From Guyanagaster necrorhizus (Eukaryota > Basidiomycota > Agaricomycetes > Agaricales > Physalacriaceae): a stretch of DNA of 64,000 nucleotides. Both the position numbers and the translations under genes were made by a program. Shown in pieces: positions 21,501 through 32,742 of the stretch; positions within the stretch are counted from its first letter, which is position 1, and the number at the start of each line of letters is the position of its first letter. The stretch lies in contig NW_025064945.1 of the NCBI RefSeq assembly GCF_019112545.1, forward strand, positions 70,552 to 134,551, in the 5' to 3' direction. Under the pieces are notes generated by a model. The model had not been told where the DNA came from and did not search any database. It saw only the letters and a list, made by a program, of their open reading frames with translations.

Positions 21501-22594
21501 AAGTGCCCTCTGCCCCGTGGACACACATTTCCGTCGACATGATCACCGGCTTGCCCGAATGCAACGGCTATGACGCCATCCTTGTTATAGTGGACCAATT
21601 TTCAAAGACAATCATCCCAGTTGCATGCTCTACGGAATTAAATTCTGAAGGATGGGCAAGAATTCTACGCGACGAAGTATACACGAAGCACGGAATGCCC
21701 CAAGTCATCATCTCAGACAGGGGTCCTCAATTTGTCTCTAAATTCATCACCGATCTGTATCGACTCCTGAATATCAAACAGAACGTGTCCACTGCCTATC
21801 ATCCCCAAACGGATGGGCAAACAGAACGCGTCAATCAGGAAATCGAAAAGTACCTGCGCCTTTTCATTAACTATCGACAAGATGATTGGACCGAATGGCT
21901 AGCCCTCGCTGGTTTCCAACATAACAATCGCGTACACTCCGCAACCGGGAAAACACCATTCTTCGTGGACCATGGCCGGCACCCTTATGTCACCCAGACA
22001 AGTCGTCTCCGAACGACTACACCCGCCTCATCGGACTTCGTCACCGAGATGGAAAAAATCCACAACGAAACAAAAGCGGCTTTGGAAAAAGCCGCAACGA
22101 CGATGAAAAGAACCTACGATAAACATCGACGTCCAAGTCATGTCTATCAACCAAACGATAAAGTATGGCTAGACACAACGAACCTACATTTGCCGCGCCC
22201 AAAAAAGAAATTGGACGATAAACGGACAGGCCCCTTCACCATCATAAAAGCCGTTGGACCGAGCTCATATAAACTACGCCTGCCACAGGCTTGGAAAATC
22301 CACGACACTTTCAATGAAACCTTATTAACGCCCTACGTTGCACCGGCTTTTCCTAACCAGGAAAGACCACCTCCGCCGCCCCCAGACCTGATCAATGACG
22401 AGGAACACTACGAAATTGACCAAGTACTAAATCACAAACTACGAAAGGTCAAAGCCCGCGGGGGCGGCATGACAACTACGGTCGATTACCTCGTCAGCTG
22501 GAAGGGTTATGGCCCGGAATCTAACCAGTGGGTTAACGAAAAATACATGAACGCGGACACGGCCATACATGATTATGAACTTTCCCTTAATTAA
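18542..22594 (+). pseudogene. pol: Element A pol: protease, RT, RNase H, integrase, chromodomain; one internal TGA
   Basis: One register, -1 to gag, is open from 18461 to 22594 except for TGA at 20534-20536. There A has Gln-stop where relatives have two arginines (YRRFIRDYSK), and two CpG transitions would explain it. The protease aspartate of DSGCTGSSIN is at 19204. RT has [16 protein letters not shown] and YLDD at 20264-20275. RNase H (20690-20935) keeps EADSS, YDKELLAIM and WTDHQNL. Integrase has an HHCC zinc finger, then D (21536), D (21716) and E (21824) with D-35-E spacing, then GPF. A chromodomain (DYLVSWKGYGPESNQWV) ends the protein and may direct integration to modified histones. All catalytic residues are present. 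Confidence 0.93.
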
Positions 22595-22628
22595 ACCATC
22601 GGGACGATGGTCTTAAACGAGGGGGTAA
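22595..22628 (+). other. Post-stop stem-loop and polypurine tract, element A
   Basis: Directly after the pol TAA, CCATCG (22596-22601) and CGATGG (22605-22610) form a perfect stem with loop GGA, plus one flanking A-T pair. The G-rich tract GAGGGGGTAA abuts the 3' LTR at 22629 and should prime plus-strand DNA synthesis. Stem position and spacing are shared with B, F, J, L and M. Confidence 0.75.
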
Positions 22629-23056
22629 TGTTACGATTTCCCCCTTTTTTCTTTTTCTTCTCTTTCCTTTTACCCCTATTTACGCCTAGCATGAGACCGT
22701 GGGAAGGGCTTAGTAAGCACAACTGAGCCGCCTAGATACAAACGACGCTCGACAACGCACAATGATCCTTTTATGTACGACAACGATGCCCAAGGACAAC
22801 GGGCACCATGGACACAGACTAACACAATTAGTAGTCGTATTATTAGCATCTCCTGTACAGTATTTAAGACCGATAGCTCTCGCTGGTATACCCCAGCTTC
22901 GAGCTAAAGTTTATTCATACCATTCTACCTCGAGTCTACTCCTGACCTTGAGTCACACCGCTCAGATATATATAAGTGAACTCAGGTGATTCCTCGAAGT
23001 GCGAAGGAACGCCTGTTTATCACGTGTATCTGTTCACGTGACGCTTGGGCTTAACA
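22629..23056 (+). repeat. Element A 3' LTR (428 bp)
   Basis: It matches the 5' LTR over the full length by direct comparison and is followed by the CAAAG duplication at 23057-23061, after which element B's RT resumes. The conserved stem-loop is at 22990-23009. Confidence 0.97.
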
Positions 23057-24520
23057 CAAAGGGTACCGGTTTTTGATGGTCATCTCGTTAAGTTTCCGAT
23101 AGTCTTGGACCGGTCGGAGCTTTCCGTCCTTCTTTTTGACGAAGAAGAAGGGAGATGCCATGGGGGATTTCGAGGGGCGGATTCTGCCGCTCGATAGGTT
23201 TTCATCCAGGAACTTGTCAAGCTCCTGCTGTTCGTGATGGCCGAGTGGGTAGGTTTTGCAATCTAAGTTGGCGTTGGCATTAGGGATCAGTTCGATTGCA
23301 TGATCCCAAGGCTTTGGAGCGGGTAGCTCATCAAAGCTCTCTTTCTCGAAGAGATCTCTGTAGTCCCGTGCCCATTCGGGTACCATCTCTTCGAATGTCT
23401 TCTCGTCCTTCCCCTGGTTCGCTTTGGTGGCTAAGTCATTCGCATAGTGAATGGCTCATATGTGGATCTCCTTCTGGAGATCTACCGCAAGTATAGTTTC
23501 CCCATCTTCCATCTCCTCATCCCACCGGTCCTCAGGCTCTTCATCCGGTAGTTCGAATGGGATTTTCCTGCATCTGCACCTGGCAAAGGTGATTCGACCG
23601 GTCTTCCAATTGATCAGCAGGTTATGGCGAATCAGCCAATTATGGCTGAGGAAGAGCTCCTTTGTTCCGAGATCTGTCACTGCCAAGTCGATTCGTTCGG
23701 AGTGATCCCTGATGGTTAGCCTGAGTTTGACGAACTCCGTGATGGAACCGGCTTGATTCTTTGTTCCATCGGCATTGTATACTGGTATTGGGGCCACTGT
23801 TGCCCTGGTCGGGAGCTGATGCTTGTTGACGAAAGCTCAGTTAATTGAGCTTCCTGTACAGCCGCTGTCGATCAGGGTGGTTACTTGGTACGTGGCCTGG
23901 GAGGTCAGTACTTCGATTTGTCCTTTTATGGTTAGATCTCGTCCAGGGGTTTTGGTTCATAGGATGTATTTCTTTGGTCCACGGAGTTTGTCTAGCCATT
24001 CGAGAGCACGATAGCATTTGGCCCTCTTGATCCCTTTGACTAGTTCGTCTACTACTTCTTCGGCCCTTGCCCGATGGATCCAATTTTGAAGTATGGCTTT
24101 TGCCGCTGCTTCGTTCTTGGCATCCTTGATGGCCCTCCATGTCCATTCGGTGTCGAATGGTTTGAGCCATGTGGTGGGACCCTCTGTCCCTGTTCGGCCC
24201 ATGGGCGTTTGAGTTTTTTCTTGCGATCCGAGGGTGTGTTTTACGAATGACCTGGGTATATTCAAATGCGTAGTAGACATGGATGTGGCTACAGGAGTAC
24301 TATCAGTCCGACTAGCGGCTGTTGCTAACACACCATTAAGTTCTTTGGCCAGTCCAGTGGAATCGCTCACTGGCTGGCCTCGCCTTTTACCTCCTCGATC
24401 TTGGTTTCCTTTCCGAGGTCTTCTTCCTCCTTTTGGAGCTCGGCGATCTGTGCTCGTATGTCTTCTCGGGTTCTTTTCTTCTTCGGACAATCTTTCGCCA
24501 TGTGCCCCTTCTGTCCACAA
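23057..24520 (-). pseudogene. pol: Element B pol, 5' part (protease and start of RT)
   Basis: Open parts share the register of the left half: 23957-24520 (linker with KPFDTEWTWRAIKDAK), 23456-23797 (protease end) and 23051-23386 (start of [22 protein letters not shown], up to KNRYPL, where A entered). The protease DSG region near 23850-23880 is followed by a stop. The frame overlaps the end of gag at -1. Confidence 0.9.
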
Positions 24521-27402
24521 TTAAAACATTTCCCCTCCTTCTTCATATGGTCGATGTCCATCGGCTTTCCAGCTCCAGTATAGGTTGTGCCGGTTCCGGT
24601 CCTCTGTGCGCTGTATGACGGAGTGGTGGTCATTGAGGGGCCCGAAGATTTTCCAGCAGTTTGCCCCGACTTGTTCAGGGTTGGCGGGGCTGGCTTTTTG
24701 GAAGACTCCTGTAGTGTCGTTGCCTCCGCTTTCTGCCTTTGTCGCTCCTTGTACATCTCGATGATCTGTTCCTTCCATTCATCATATCCTACGGGCATCA
24801 ACATTTTGACACCCATGGCTGAGATCATCGTGAGGTACGAAGAGGGAACCCCTCGTTTGAGCGCCTCTACCATTCCTCCGTCGTTGGCCGTGTCATCTCT
24901 GATTCCTGCGAGTTTGGCGAGCCTTTCCAGCTCATCAAAGTAGTCGGTTGCCGCCCTATCCCCCATCTTGTATTCCTTGATCTTTTGTTTGTGTACCTCC
25001 TATACTGCGGGATCAATGAATTTGTTGTTTAACATTCGTTTGAACACTGGCCACAAGGGATACCGGTAGTGTTCCCTGGTGGTGGATCGGAAGTTTGGGG
25101 CGATCAGGATCCACCAGGTCTTGGCTTTGTCTTCCAAGTAGGACGTGGCGAATGCAACCTTATTCATGTCGGTCCTGATATATCTGACGTATACTTCGAA
25201 GTATTGCTCACAGTCAACCAGGAAGCGGTCAATGTCGTCTGAGGCTCCCTTGAAGGGGCGGGGTTTTTGAAGGAGATCTGGGTGACATTGCAAGACATTG
25301 GCGTTGTGGGGTAATGCGCCCATCGGGTTGGGCCATCCGTCAAATGGCGGTTGTTTCCATTCTGCTGGCGGTCCTGGGAACGAGTGTAATGACTGGTCGT
25401 CGGCGACCGGGCTCCCTTTCGGGTTCTCGATGCGGACAATGACCCCATCTCGTACCATAAAACCGAGGCGGACAGCCTCGGGGTCGTCTCGAATGGGTTC
25501 CTTCCCACTGGACTCTGCTTGATCCGGGGGTGGTTGTCCTCCGAGAAGCCGACTCTCTCTGCCGGTCCAAGGATTTCGGATTTCCCTGGTTGGGATGGCC
25601 GGGTGGTTCCTTGTCTGGAGGAGCCGAGAGGCTGTGCTTTGGATTGACGGGTTAATGTCGGCCCGGCTTCGGATCGAGGGCACGATGTAGACAGCTCATT
25701 TCGGTGGTACAGGGGGGGTGCTCGGCATTGGTGCCGGCATTCTTAGTTTGCTAGGGGGTTGGTACAGGGGTATCGGCACAAGCGGATCTTCTGGATGCCG
25801 CCGGCCATACTCTTTCCATGCGTATTCCGTTGCGGCATACTGTAAAATGCATGTTTTTTCAGTATCTTCTGCATACCGATATTCCAGTCCTAATGCTGTT
25901 GTTTGCCAGTGCTCGTTCTGCCACAAAAAGGTCCTTCCCTGCTCGTACAGCTCCTGGTACTCCCTGTCCCTTGCTCTTCCTATTTCTTCTCTCAAGGCTT
26001 CTTCGTCTGTGTCTTCCCCTGCTCGTTCCAGCCGTTGTTGGTATGGGTCATCACTGTCGTCGTCCTCCTCATCGCCCTCATCCCTGCTGTCCCCTTCCTC
26101 GAGGAGGGAATGGACGGGCTGGTCGTAGATGGACGGCACGACTGGAAGAAGGGTCGTTGGGGACCCTTCCATTAATCTGAGCGCTGGGTCCAGCGTCTCC
26201 TTGGTCGCTGGTCCGGGCGATGGGGGGGCTCCTGAGTCGACTATAGCACGTCCCTCCGTGTGCTCTCGTCTCCTCCAGTTCTCAGCTATAGAGGCTGAAG
26301 TGTCGTTGGAACTCGGGGTTAAGGAACTGTCGAGTGACCCTACTGCCCAGGAATCGCTGGAGAGCCCTGTCAGAGATGTGGGCATTGTCAGGTACTCGGA
26401 GCCCATAGGCTCCGAGGATGGAGTCAGCGTCCGAGGAAATAGTGTCGGTGCAGGCAGGGTATTCGAGGTCAACAGTTCGGGGCTCTTCTGCCCTTCCTCG
26501 TCATATGGCTTCGTTCCAGCTGACGACACTGGCAGGTTCTGTCCATGGGTCGTCGTCTGAGCTGGGCTCCCTGAAGGGAGATCCTGAGTCGGTGTGGAGC
26601 TCATACTCCCTGAGGGAGGCTGACCCCATCCTCTCGATCTCCTCTCTCCTTCTTTGTTCCCTTCCTTGCCTGTCATACTCTGCTGCCTCGTACTGCTCTC
26701 ACACCTCTTCTCGTACGTAGTCAGCAAGCTCTTCCTGAGTTCGCCTAATTTCTCCTTCTCGGTTCTGGTTCTGCTGCTGTACTGCTTGGTCATAGTCGAA
26801 GGGAATGGTAAGGTCCCAGTCAGGGAATATTCGGTGTATGATTCTGTCCCTCACAGCTCTTCCCCTTTCACTGGCGGTTCCGACCTCGGGTTCACTCCCT
26901 ACGTGAAGATGTCGGAAGGGGTCTCCTGCTGCAGAGATGGCAATCTCTGCGTTCGCATAGTCGGGGTGGATAGTCCTTCCATGTGGGTCATCAACCCCCA
27001 GCCTGCTGACGGACGGGCTGGAGCCGGAGTTGGGCTCGGTGGGGGTCTCGGGGGGGTTCTGGGGGGAGTTGGGGCTTTCGCAGGGTCTCGCAGCCATCCG
27101 AGCGGCATCAAGGGAGTCCCGAGCACGGTTTCCAATCCCTGAGGGAATTGAGGAGACAGGATGCTCGGGGGAGACTGCTGGAGTGACATAGTTGGAGACC
27201 TCCGTGGGCTCCTGAGCGACGTTCGTCGTCCATGGGTTCCGGAACCCTGTGAGAGCAGGATGGCGGTCTCGGCTGCCTCGTCAGGGGTATTGAGGTCCTT
27301 CTTCCTTGTGAAGGCTCCTCGAATCCGAGTCGTCAGGCCTGGCTTCTGGTACGGGTCCCCCTTGTGGGAAGAAGGACGTTCTGGTGGAGGGGGGGATGTC
27401 AT
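24367..27402 (-). pseudogene. gag: Element B gag frame, interrupted by stops
   Basis: The ATG at 27402 starts MTSPPPPERPS as in element A. Open parts in one register are 26899-27402, 25696-26793, 25000-25683 (capsid region with LEDKAKTWWILIAPNFRS) and 24367-24966 (knuckle CFNCGQKGHMAKDC). Unlike A and C, B reads through an arginine after the knuckle and ends with ASQ-stop at 24367, which shows the full family length. The stop at 25696-25698 is TGA where A has CGA arginine. Confidence 0.88.
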
Positions 27403-27604
27403 GGAATGGGAGGTCGGGGGTTACGTTGCATAGGATCTGTTGAATATGTTGGAACACTTGATAGTGCCTGACTATCCAAGCTGCTACTGATTGTCGTCCT
27501 CGACAAAGGGTGATGATGGCTAGAAGTCCGAGTAAAGTTTCGATGATGGAAGCGATAAGCTCGAAGAAGTCGTGATTTAGATCGGCGGTTGTTACTGGAG
27601 GCAT
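26699..27604 (-). pseudogene. Element B ORF1, truncated by stops
   Basis: The ATG at 27604 begins MPPVTTADLNHDFFELIASI, nearly identical to A. Open parts are 27281-27619 and 26699-27097, the latter holding AISAAGDPFRHLHVGSEPEV and IFPDWDLTIPFDYDQAVQQ. A stop after DYVREEV ends it where A continues. Between A and B this frame keeps more residues in the middle segment than the overlapping gag frame does, which argues that ORF1 was translated. Confidence 0.68.
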
Positions 27605-27659
27605 TCGGTTTCTCAGCACAATTGGGCTTGAGAAAGGGAAGGGAAAGCTTCGAGCTAAT

Positions 27660-28105
27660 TGTTAGGCCCAAGCATCACGTGGACAGATACACGTGATAAA
27701 CAGGTGTTCCTTCGCACTTCGAGAAATCACCTGGGTTCACTGATGTATACCTGTATGATGTGGTACAAGGTCTGATATAGACTCGAGGTAGAATGGTATG
27801 TATAAACTTTAGCTCGAAGCTGGGGATTACCAGTGAGAGCTGTCTTCCTTAAATACTGCTAGATAGGGTCTAAATATATACGACTACTTATTGTGTGTTG
27901 CTGTGTCCTTTGTGCCCATTGTCCTAGGGTGTCGCTACTGTACATAAAAGGTTTGTTGTGCGTCATCGAGTGCTGTCTCTTCCTTGAAAGACAATGGCAG
28001 ATTTGGGTTGTGCTGACTAATCTTGCCACGATCTAAACATTTGTCTTAGCGACGTGACTGGCACAGATAGGGGTTTAAAGAGGAAAAATGGTGAAAATCG
28101 TAACA
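27660..28105 (-). repeat. Element B 5' LTR (446 bp)
   Basis: Same length and ends as the 11925-12370 copy, with 11 transition differences. It is followed by GGCAT at 28106-28110. The self-complementary primer site (AGCTTCGAGCTAAT on the plus strand, about 27645-27659) abuts it on the left. Confidence 0.95.
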
Positions 28106-28990
28106 GGCATGCTACAGGTGAGAATTTTAGACTAAAGGCTACAGTTCATCTCCAAGTTTATAATGGACTTATATCATCTTCTTCAGATCTGAAGCAATGC
28201 CTTGACCACATATCATCCACAGACAGACAGGCAGACAGAATAAGTCAATCAGAAAGTCAAGAAGTACCTCAGAATGTTTATCAATCATCAACAGGATGAC
28301 TGGGCTGACTGGCTTCTGCTTGCAGCCTTCCAGCACAACAACCACATACACTCAGCAACTGGCAAGATGCTGTTTTTTATCAACTATGGTTGACACCTCC
28401 AGATCTCTACTTCATTTTGATGCACTATTATGATCTCCATATTGACTACATTCATAGACCAGATGGCTAAAATTCATGGTGAAACAAGGTCCACCCTTGA
28501 GAAGGCTGCTGCCATAATAAAACACTAATATGATAAATCTCACTGTTTCACTATCTAATACAGTATCAGTGATCATGTATGGTTAGACACAACCAATCTT
28601 CATCTTCTATATCCAAAGAAAAAACTTGCTGCTAAGCACACCAGGCCCTTTATGATCACTAAAAAGGTCAGAGCCTCTGTGTACCATCTCACACTTTCTG
28701 CTACCTGAAAGATCCATCCAGTCTTTAATGAATCCCTCCTATTCTTATACACACTGCCTGCATTCTCAAATCAGAAAACTCCCCCATCTCTCTAACTGGT
28801 TCTGGTTGATGATAAAAAATATTATAAAATTGAACAAATCCTGAACCACTGCCTTCAGAAAACCCATGGCCACTAGGGTCTCAATCCTAATACTGTTGTT
28901 AAATACCTTGTCAAGTGGAAGAGTTATGATTCTGAGTCCAACAAGTAGGTTAACAAATACAACATGAACACTACTGAAGAGGTTTTCCAT
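28106..28990 (+). pseudogene. Gypsy integrase C-terminal half and chromodomain, right of element B
   Basis: This continues the frame broken at 11924. It shows the QTDRQADRINQ region with the catalytic-glutamate area decayed, AAFQHNNHIHSATGKM, DHVWLDTTNLHL, a GPF-like block, and a chromodomain remnant (VVKYLVKWKSYDSESNK). Many stops are present. The coding end merges at about 28980 into repeat R. Orientation is plus, while the rest of its likely parent, element E, is minus. Confidence 0.85.
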
Positions 28991-30774
28991 ATGTGCAACA
29001 TGAAGCCAGATGCAGCAGAGTGCTATCCACTGATCACATCCACACCAACACACACACAATACTCTTAGTTCATAGAGAGATTACAATGTGATCAAAGTAG
29101 TAACAATAAATATAATTGTCTTCTTCAATGAATCCACTGTGCATGAACAGCAATAGTGCATGTATAACTACTCTAGATCTCTCTAAGTCTCAAAGATTTT
29201 CATTCAAAACAAGAGGTGGCAACAGATGTTTCTAGGCCTCAAGGCAAAGGTACTGTAGCTCAATATAATACATTGAAACAATCCTATGACTCTCAAAAAG
29301 ATCCTAAGCACAGCTCAGATCAAATCAAAATCCCTAACATATATAATACACAACTCAAAGCTTCATGCTCTAAGCAGAAACCAATCACAGACATGTCCAC
29401 AAGTGACAAAGAGCTTAAATGTCTGTACACAAGTTTCCAAACCAATCATAGACTCACAGGATTCAAATATATGCAATTTAGAGACACAAAACACAGTACA
29501 CACTATCTGACAGGCTAAAGGGTTTGTACTCCTGCCACCTGTAGTGCTGAATATCACAAATACCGTAAAGCTCAAAATAGTGCCCTTCAGGCACTGCTCT
29601 CTTATTCTCAGGCTAGAGCACAATCCAAAACCTCTTATCAAATTGAACTCAAGTCTCTTGTAAGCTTCTGTGCCTCATTCAGTTCTCAAATCTCTCTTAA
29701 TGATATCAATAATAAGTCTATTCTCTCATCTGAAGTTACAAACACAAACCCAGAGCTAGGGTGCAAGGCTTTCTATGCTAATGCACCACAACTGTGAGGG
29801 GTCAGAAATTTCTATTCTACTCATACAATATGGTATTTAAATACTCTACTGTGGTACTTACTAATACAATCCTACTATAGTATCTTCAAAGCATAGGACT
29901 CCATCCTAGATCCTACAGATATTATATATATGCATATTGCAGTTGCCATTCTTATTTTTTTCTGAGTCAAGACTGTGCCTGCTGTTCTCTCACTAGCTGT
30001 CATCAGCTAGCTGGCCTAGCCAGGTCTGCTTGCTTTCTTATTTCTTCAGTGAAGCATTCTGATACCAGAGAACTGTTCCAGGCTCCCAGAGTTATCTCTC
30101 ATGTCTGGAGTCAGCCACAATGACTATATTCTCTTTTCTAATATCCAAACATTTTATCTGACTCACAATATGTGCCACCTCTGGTCTGGCATACATTAAT
30201 TAATCCACCCAATAGTTATGTGTTATATCTCAGTATGATGTGGGGTCTCTTGCAGTATTATGCATGCCAAGGCACCATAATTACACATGCAAGTCTCTGA
30301 GCATTATGCATGCTATGCACTCTTTGGTAGTATTTCTCTATTTATTACTTTGTTGTCATCATTCCATTTCTCTGTTCAACATCCAGTTATTCAGATATCT
30401 TTGTTTGGGTCTCAGTTCTCTATTCTGAAGCATATTCTATTAGTACATCAATAGATATGCATCCTTGATCAGTGTGATCAGACTTGCCAATCATATTTCA
30501 ATTGTACTCTTTTTATTTTTAGCATGTCTTCTTGTAATGATATTAGCATATTTAGGGCCAAGTGCTGGGACCTCACATGCAGTCTAACCCATCTGGTACT
30601 AGTCTATCACTAGGCCATGCACTCTGCTCATTGTTGCTTCAGTTTAGCATCATAATAGCTATGTTTCTTTGTGCTTTGGTCCTATTTTCAGTTACATGCT
30701 TAGTAGACTGGAATACAGTCCATGTACTCTCAAATTTCACAAATTTACATGTCTGAACATGAGGAGGGCATATT
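28980..30774 (+). repeat. Repeat R, right copy
   Basis: Collinear with the inverse of 10740-11841 over its first 1.1 kb; the remainder to 30774 is seen only here. It contains an ORF at 29216-29518 and further blocks such as SEVTNTNPELGCKAFYANA, which also exist in the left copy. It ends with GAGGAGGGCAT and the bases ATCACT, which also flank the left copy. The element class is unknown. The G-rich end could be a polypurine tract. Confidence 0.65.
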
Positions 30775-30780
30775 ATCACT

Positions 30781-32231
30781 TTTGAGAATCAATCAACTAT
30801 GATAATGATGGCATCATAGCCTTAGCACTCTGATAGTCCAGTGACCATGTCCACTAATATGTGGATCCAAGGTGTGCTTGGTATTTTGTTTGAGTGTAGA
30901 GGAGCTCCCTTTGTCTGAGTGCTTGGCTTGATGCACTGGCAGGTTTTTCAGGCTTTAACATATTTCTCTATGTCTTCCTTTATTTTTAGCCACCAATACT
31001 CCTGTAGCACTAACTCTGCAGTTTTCACAATCCTTGGATATTCTGGGGTAATATAATCATATGACCAGATGATGATCTCCTCTTGAAGGGTGTGATCTCA
31101 AGGCATATAGATCTGTCTATTATAAAAGATCAGATCTCCTTTCTTAGTCATTCCTCAGTCATAATTAATGGAAGAGGCTACTTTCTGATTTCATAGTTCA
31201 GTACATCACATAGCACTCTTGATGTGCTCATGAGCTTCCTCTTTCATTAGCATAATCATTGCTCTGAAGTGCTCTTCTTTGAGCATGACCATCTCCCCAT
31301 TATCATCTCTCTCTTAGTTGTAGTCCATATGCTGGCTGAGTAGATCTGCTTTCTTGTTTGCTGTTTCTGCTTTGTGTTGAAGTAGAAAGTCATACTCTGC
31401 CAGTTCAGTGACCTAATAGGCCTGTCATCAGTTCAGCTTCTGAAGGAGTTCAAAGTACTGGAGATTCTAATAATCAGTCCAGATTTCAAAGCATTGCATT
31501 GTGCCTATCAGGTAGTGTTGCTATTTGGCCAAGGTGAGCATTATGATGAGGAGTTCCTTATCATATATCTCATAATTTCTCTCCATGGTTATGAGGGCCT
31601 TGGAGAGGAAGATGACTGGTCACCACTTCTCTTCCTATGAGAGTACTGCCCCAATTGCTCTATTGCTCAAGTTAGCCTCTACTCTGAATCTCTCTTCTCA
31701 TGTCAGGATGGCTAGCACAACATCCTCTGCCAACTGTTTCTTTAGTTGTTGGAAGGCATTCTCTTGTGCTGATCTCCATGTCCATGGAGCATTTCCTGTC
31801 AATTGAGTCATAGGTCAGATGATGCAGCTATAATCTTTGATGAACCATAGTAGAATTTTCTGAACCCCAAGAATAACTGAAGTTCTTCTTAGTGGGAGTT
31901 GGCCATTCTATTATGCTCTGCATCTTGATCAGATCCATGTGAATGCTTTCTTCACTAATAATGACTTCTAAGTATTCTGTCTCCAACATTTTGAATTCAC
32001 ATTTCTCTGCTTTGAGAAATAGTCTGATATGAGAATCTGTCAGATGAGATGGAGATGCACTTCTCAGTTGCTAGACATAATTAGAATGTCAACAAGGTAG
32101 ATAGTGACCTTCCTAGTGGTGATAATATCTTTGAAGATGTTCATCATTTACTGAAAAGTTGCCAGTGAGTTAGTGAGCCTGAAGAACATCACCATGGGCT
32201 CAAACAGCCCTCAGTTAGTTCAGAAGGCTGT
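30781..32231 (-). pseudogene. pol: Element E pol, integrase N-terminal half, RNase H and RT end
   Basis: The minus strand shows integrase up to the RFSK motif, the zinc-binding region, RNase H with TDxQNL-like motifs (about 31440-31600) and the RT thumb. It is cut at 32231 by element F. Stops and small indels are many, and no piece is open for long. Confidence 0.8.
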
Positions 32232-32686
32232 TGTTACAATTTTACTCCTTTTTTTCCTTTTAACTCCTATTTATGCTTAGTCAAGGCATCTGGACCTGAT
32301 GCCTGAAGACTGTGGGACATAGCTTAGTCAGCACAACAGGCTCAAGCAACCATTTGTCTTCCAATCCAATGACAACCAGTGATATACAAAAACCCTTTTA
32401 TGTACAGTAACAATGCACAATGGCAAAAGGACAAAGAACAGAGAAAACTACAATAAGATGTATCATAATAATAGCACCTCATGTACAGTATTTAAGGAGC
32501 TCACTCTTGCTGGACAAAACCCAGCTTCAAGCTAAAGTTTATAACCACCATTCTACCTCAAGTCTATATCAAGACCTTGAGTCGCTCTAAGCAGAAACCT
32601 ATTCTGTAAACTCAGGTGATGCCTTGAAGTGTGAAGGGATGTCTGTTTATCATGTGGTTCAGCTCACATGACACTTGGGTCTAACA
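32232..32686 (+). repeat. Element F 5' LTR (455 bp)
   Basis: TGTTACAA...CTAACA. It carries AGCTTCAAGCTAA, the decayed partner of the primer site just after the LTR (TTAGCTCAAAGCT). Each has lost the central CpG of the ancestral pair separately. Confidence 0.93.
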
Positions 32687-32742
32687 ATTAGCTCAAAGCT
32701 TCTTGCTTCCCTTTCTCAAGCCCAATTGTGCTGAGAAACCAA

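Larger units (their letters stand above)
14986..23056 (+). mobile_element. Element A: youngest, nearly intact Ty3/Gypsy chromovirus-type retrotransposon
   Basis: An 8071-bp plus-strand element with two 428-bp LTRs that I read as identical, flanked by the 5-bp duplication CAAAG (14981-14985 and 23057-23061). It lies inside the RT region of element B. It contains ORF1, an overlapping gag frame and a pol frame, a self-complementary primer site, a post-stop stem-loop and a G-rich tract before the 3' LTR. CpG is still frequent, unlike most of the window. Two TGA codons, one after the gag knuckle and one in RT, are the only visible coding lesions. It is probably a recent insertion that can no longer move unaided. 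Confidence 0.97.
11925..28105 (-). mobile_element. Element B: Ty3/Gypsy chromovirus-type LTR retrotransposon, split by element A
   Basis: A minus-strand element bounded by 446-bp LTRs and flanked by the duplication GGCAT (11920-11924 and 28106-28110). Without element A and one CAAAG duplication it is about 8.1 kb. Order from the right: LTR, primer site, ORF1, gag, pol with chromodomain, LTR. Its pol keeps one register on both sides of A. The LTRs differ at 11 sites by my count, all transitions, 9 of them at CpG. It inserted into an older gypsy integrase (11835-11924 and 28106-28990). Confidence 0.96.

Noticed and set aside
28160..28260. CAGACAGACAGGCAGACAGA as a microsatellite of its own
   Set aside because: It is the decayed QTDGQTERVNQ-coding part of integrase and aligns with it base by base.
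28980..30774. R as a tRNA-derived SINE
   Set aside because: I found no A-box/B-box pair or 3' simple-repeat tail, and it contains shared protein-like blocks.
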